Shown piece by piece: positions 61,101 through 64,000 of a stretch of DNA of 64,000 nucleotides. Under the pieces are notes generated by a model, which saw nothing but the letters and a program-made list of their open reading frames with translations, was not told the origin of the DNA and made no database searches. Source of the stretch: Colius striatus (taxonomy: Eukaryota > Chordata > Aves > Coliiformes > Coliidae). The stretch's first letter is position 1. The number at the start of each line of letters is the position of its first letter. Position numbers and translations under genes: made by a program. The DNA is taken from positions 81,226,367-81,290,366 of the forward strand of contig NC_084760.1 of NCBI RefSeq assembly GCF_028858725.1, written 5' to 3'.

Positions 61101-64000
61101 AATGATGGTACATGACCTGACTTCCAAAGTCAATGGCATTCTGTCCTTAGCAGCCCCAGAGAAGATGCAGAGCAAGAGCTTGACTTCGTTGGTGTAACTG
61201 AGACAAGAGTCAGGTCCAAGAGGTGATGAACTCAGTAATATCAATATTCTTATAAAATCATTAGGAGTTACATGTTGTTAGATGCCCACAAGGATGTACA
61301 GCTGTGTGAAAGGGTTCAACTTTCCAAAATTCTTGGAGATTTTGGTGGGAGAGAAGAACATTCCCCTTCTTTAGCCACACAGTTCTTTGTTTCTGGGTTT
61401 GGGGTTTTGTTGGTCTTTTTTTCTTTCTTTCTGTTTTCATCCCCAAACTATTGAATTGAGGTTTTCGGCAAATGATGACAGAGGATCATTGGGGAACAAA
61501 AGTCAGCAGCATCTCTGTGTGTGTGTGTTACACTTATTTCTATTATTCTTCTACATCTTCTGTTTCAACCTGCCTGTGTTACAGACAGATATTGCTTTCT
61601 GTTCTGCAGAGATCATTACATCTGTAATGTAATGTAATTGGAAAGCTCAAGAAATTTTTCTTCCCTCATCCCCTCTCAGGAACAGTTGACAATAGAAACT
61701 TTGGTGTCAGGTTGTCATTCAGATTATGGGAAAGGAAATATAGCTATGGAAACGACCTAGAATTTTTTTCCCCTTCTCTTTCTTTCTTCAAGTACAGTTA
61801 AGAGCTGATAAAGAGGCTGCACTAAAAGCCCTGAGTAACTAGGATCAGGGCAAGCACAGTGATGGTAGGTAGAGGCAGACACTCTCATCAAATGCAATGC
61901 AATTTTAAATCCAGACAACTGTTATATGCAGTTGATTTTCTCTTCCAGCCCATTACAGGCTCATTCTGCTCCAGGTTTCAGCTCAGAAAGAGAAATGTCC
62001 TTCCACAGGGGAGTCTCTCCTACTTACCAAGCTGAAACCATGCTGACCATATCTGCTTCATTGTGCCACACTTCTCTGTTTTGTATCACATAGTATAAAC
62101 TATTACTATGATTTTTTTTTTTACATCTAGCAGCAATAAGTGATGTTTTGTCCTGTGTCTGTGCAAAGCTTGGCTAAAATGACCTGGATGCTTTACCAAG
62201 AGATGTATTTAGTCATCCTGAGAAACTGCAGTAACCATTACTAATAGTGATGAATATTTTACTTTTCTTCTCTTACTGGTTTCATCACCTTGTGCTAAAA
62301 GTCTCTGAGGCTGTGAGTGGAAAAACAGAGTGAGAATGGAGCCTGGAGTGAATCCTAATGCAAAGGTTGGCCCAAGGCAAAAATGGCAAAGAAATTTTCC
62401 TGCGTAAAAAAAGGAAAAGATGAGGTAGAAGAAAAGGCATAGGAAAGGTTTACACTTCTTTGGGGAAAAAAATTAATTGGGGTTTAAACATCTCTTTGCA
62501 TGCAAATATCACCAAAAACTGAGGCAAAAGAGTTTCCTGTCTATTTGCACTGCTTTTTCACCACAGCTAAAGACCTTTTTTTCTATATAGCTGAAAGGTA
62601 GCATAAGGATCACATTGAGGAAATGAAGAAAGCATTATGTAACAATAAAGAACTTTCTAATGGGAAAAAAGAAAAGAGTTTCATCAGGAAATAAGAGACA
62701 GGAAGTGAGGAAATCTCTCTGCATCACGAGCTAGCTCAGAAATCTTCTGCAATAGCTTTTGTCTTGATAATTTCTCATTAAAGTTCTGTCTGCTTGAAAG
62801 ATAAGAAGTCCCAAGCTGGGCATTGTGTCCACTGTCTCTTCAAACCAGGTCAAAGCCCAGGCTGTAACCGACTGTGCTGTGCTTATTTATCACATATTTA
62901 CTGCATCCTGTCATGCATGCTGAGCAGCTTCCGAACACTGAAGAAGGATGCAGCCAGGTCTCAAGATCTCATACTTTGAGAGAAGATGACAGATGTTAAG
63001 AACAAGAATTTGCAATTTAGGTTTAAGGTTTATTTTACACTCAGGCCAATTTTCATCACTTCAGCAGTGTAAAGAGGATTTCACATAGTAAAAATGTGAT
63101 TTATTATTGTTTTATGGGTCTTTTACATTTTCAAGATAGCAAAGAGAACCTTGCTATAGCTAAAAATCAATCTCCAATGTACAGATCTGTTCAGTTCAGA
63201 ATAAACAACTCAGCAGAAATGTGTTTATAAAAGGATGCTAAAAGTGGTAAGGGAAATGCTACCATATATCCAATGTTTCCACACACTTTTGGCTTTTTCT
63301 GCCTTCAGGTGTGCCCTGGGCAGACTATCTAGCTGTTTAGCTGGGATTTCGGCTTTGCTGGCAAAGCTGAGACATCCCCTCTCTTCTCGGCATCTGCACT
63401 GTACGTTAATCTCTCTGGGATCAGCCCACTGAGAGTTCAAGCCCCAGGCAGGGGAATGATCTGCATTATGCATACAGTCCGCCGTGGGCTGTGGACTCTC
63501 ACGCAGATGATAAACTTACTCTGAGGACAAATGCACCCTAACGTGAGCAGGCAGGAGGATGCCTGTCTGTACACACTGCGAGATGAGCTGTCAGCTCTGG
63601 GCAGCACTTGGATCCAGTTGGAGGAGGCAGGCTGCAGAGCCTCACCTGTGGCTGCTGGCAAATCCACAGGGAGCCTGTTCATTTTCCCATGGAAAACATT
63701 GCTGTCTTAACTATCTGCACATCTGGTGATCAGGAGTCAATCTTTTCCATGATTGGCCACGTCGGTCATCGCAGGCTCACCTTTGTAATGCCAGTCTCTC
63801 CCAAGTCCTTCCCACACAGCTTCTTCATCCCAGAACCAAACACACCATTGCCATATAGCCAAGTGTCCCCACAAAGACAGCAGTTGCTTCATGGCTCAGT
63901 AAGCTATGCAGAGAGAGGTTTAGCATTGATTTATGAGGCTGTCACGCTGAGGGCCAGATTCCCCTTGCCCAGTTTGTAAATCTGTGTAACCAAGCCCTAT
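58157..64000. other. Long unique non-coding stretch
   Basis: No exon, RNA gene or transposon recognised over 5.8 kb. It contains a short (TG)n at 61,516-61,528 and T-runs near 62,110. The longest frames (60,038-60,439, 133 codons; 63,608-63,979, 123 codons) lack recognisable domains and are compatible with chance. The last 700 bases are somewhat GC-richer. Confidence 0.5.

Overview
The window reads as intergenic or deep intronic DNA from a bird. The evidence is a recent CR1 LINE with the avian-type ATTCTATG tail, and several solo LTRs of families I recognise as widespread in bird genomes. Assignment to Aves is an inference from these repeats. I cannot name the species or locus. I found no protein-coding exon, tRNA, rRNA or CRISPR array. 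The longest open frames (about 186 codons) are close to what chance gives in 64 kb read in six frames.

Layout. 1-4,720: three solo LTRs in + orientation (1-615, cut by the window edge; 1,764-2,401; 3,809-4,719). 4,720-28,250: about 23.5 kb in which I recognise no LTR or LINE. It holds a guanine-run cluster at 9,703-9,760, AT-rich palindromic motifs at 9,301-9,450, a perfect inverted repeat at 21,258-21,285, and two stretches that look like candidate conserved non-coding sequence (15,780-16,060 and 18,620-18,890). 28,250-35,800: a repeat cluster with a pure (TTCCC)19 array, a CR1 3' tail, an LTR with a perfect 5-bp target duplication (28,848-29,593), an antisense LTR of another family (32,064-32,650), and a longer relative of the first (34,371-35,802). 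35,800-49,170: again almost repeat-free. 49,170-58,160: a small LTR relic, a very old CR1 that can still be followed for about 1.85 kb (51,430-53,270), a short antisense LTR fragment (54,570-54,697) and a younger, internally deleted CR1 (56,600-58,156). 58,160-64,000: nothing recognised.

No genes work together here. What sequence logic there is lies in the transposons. The LTRs share terminal inverted repeats (TGTCATGG or TGTGGTG at the start, the complement at the end), a TATA-like box and, in most copies, an AATAAA signal. They also share an internal degenerate array with a unit of about 45 bases. In the 34,371 copy all five array spacings are multiples of three and one sense frame stays open through the array. 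That LTR-embedded frame is the most unusual observation in the window. I see no convincing new biological system beyond it.
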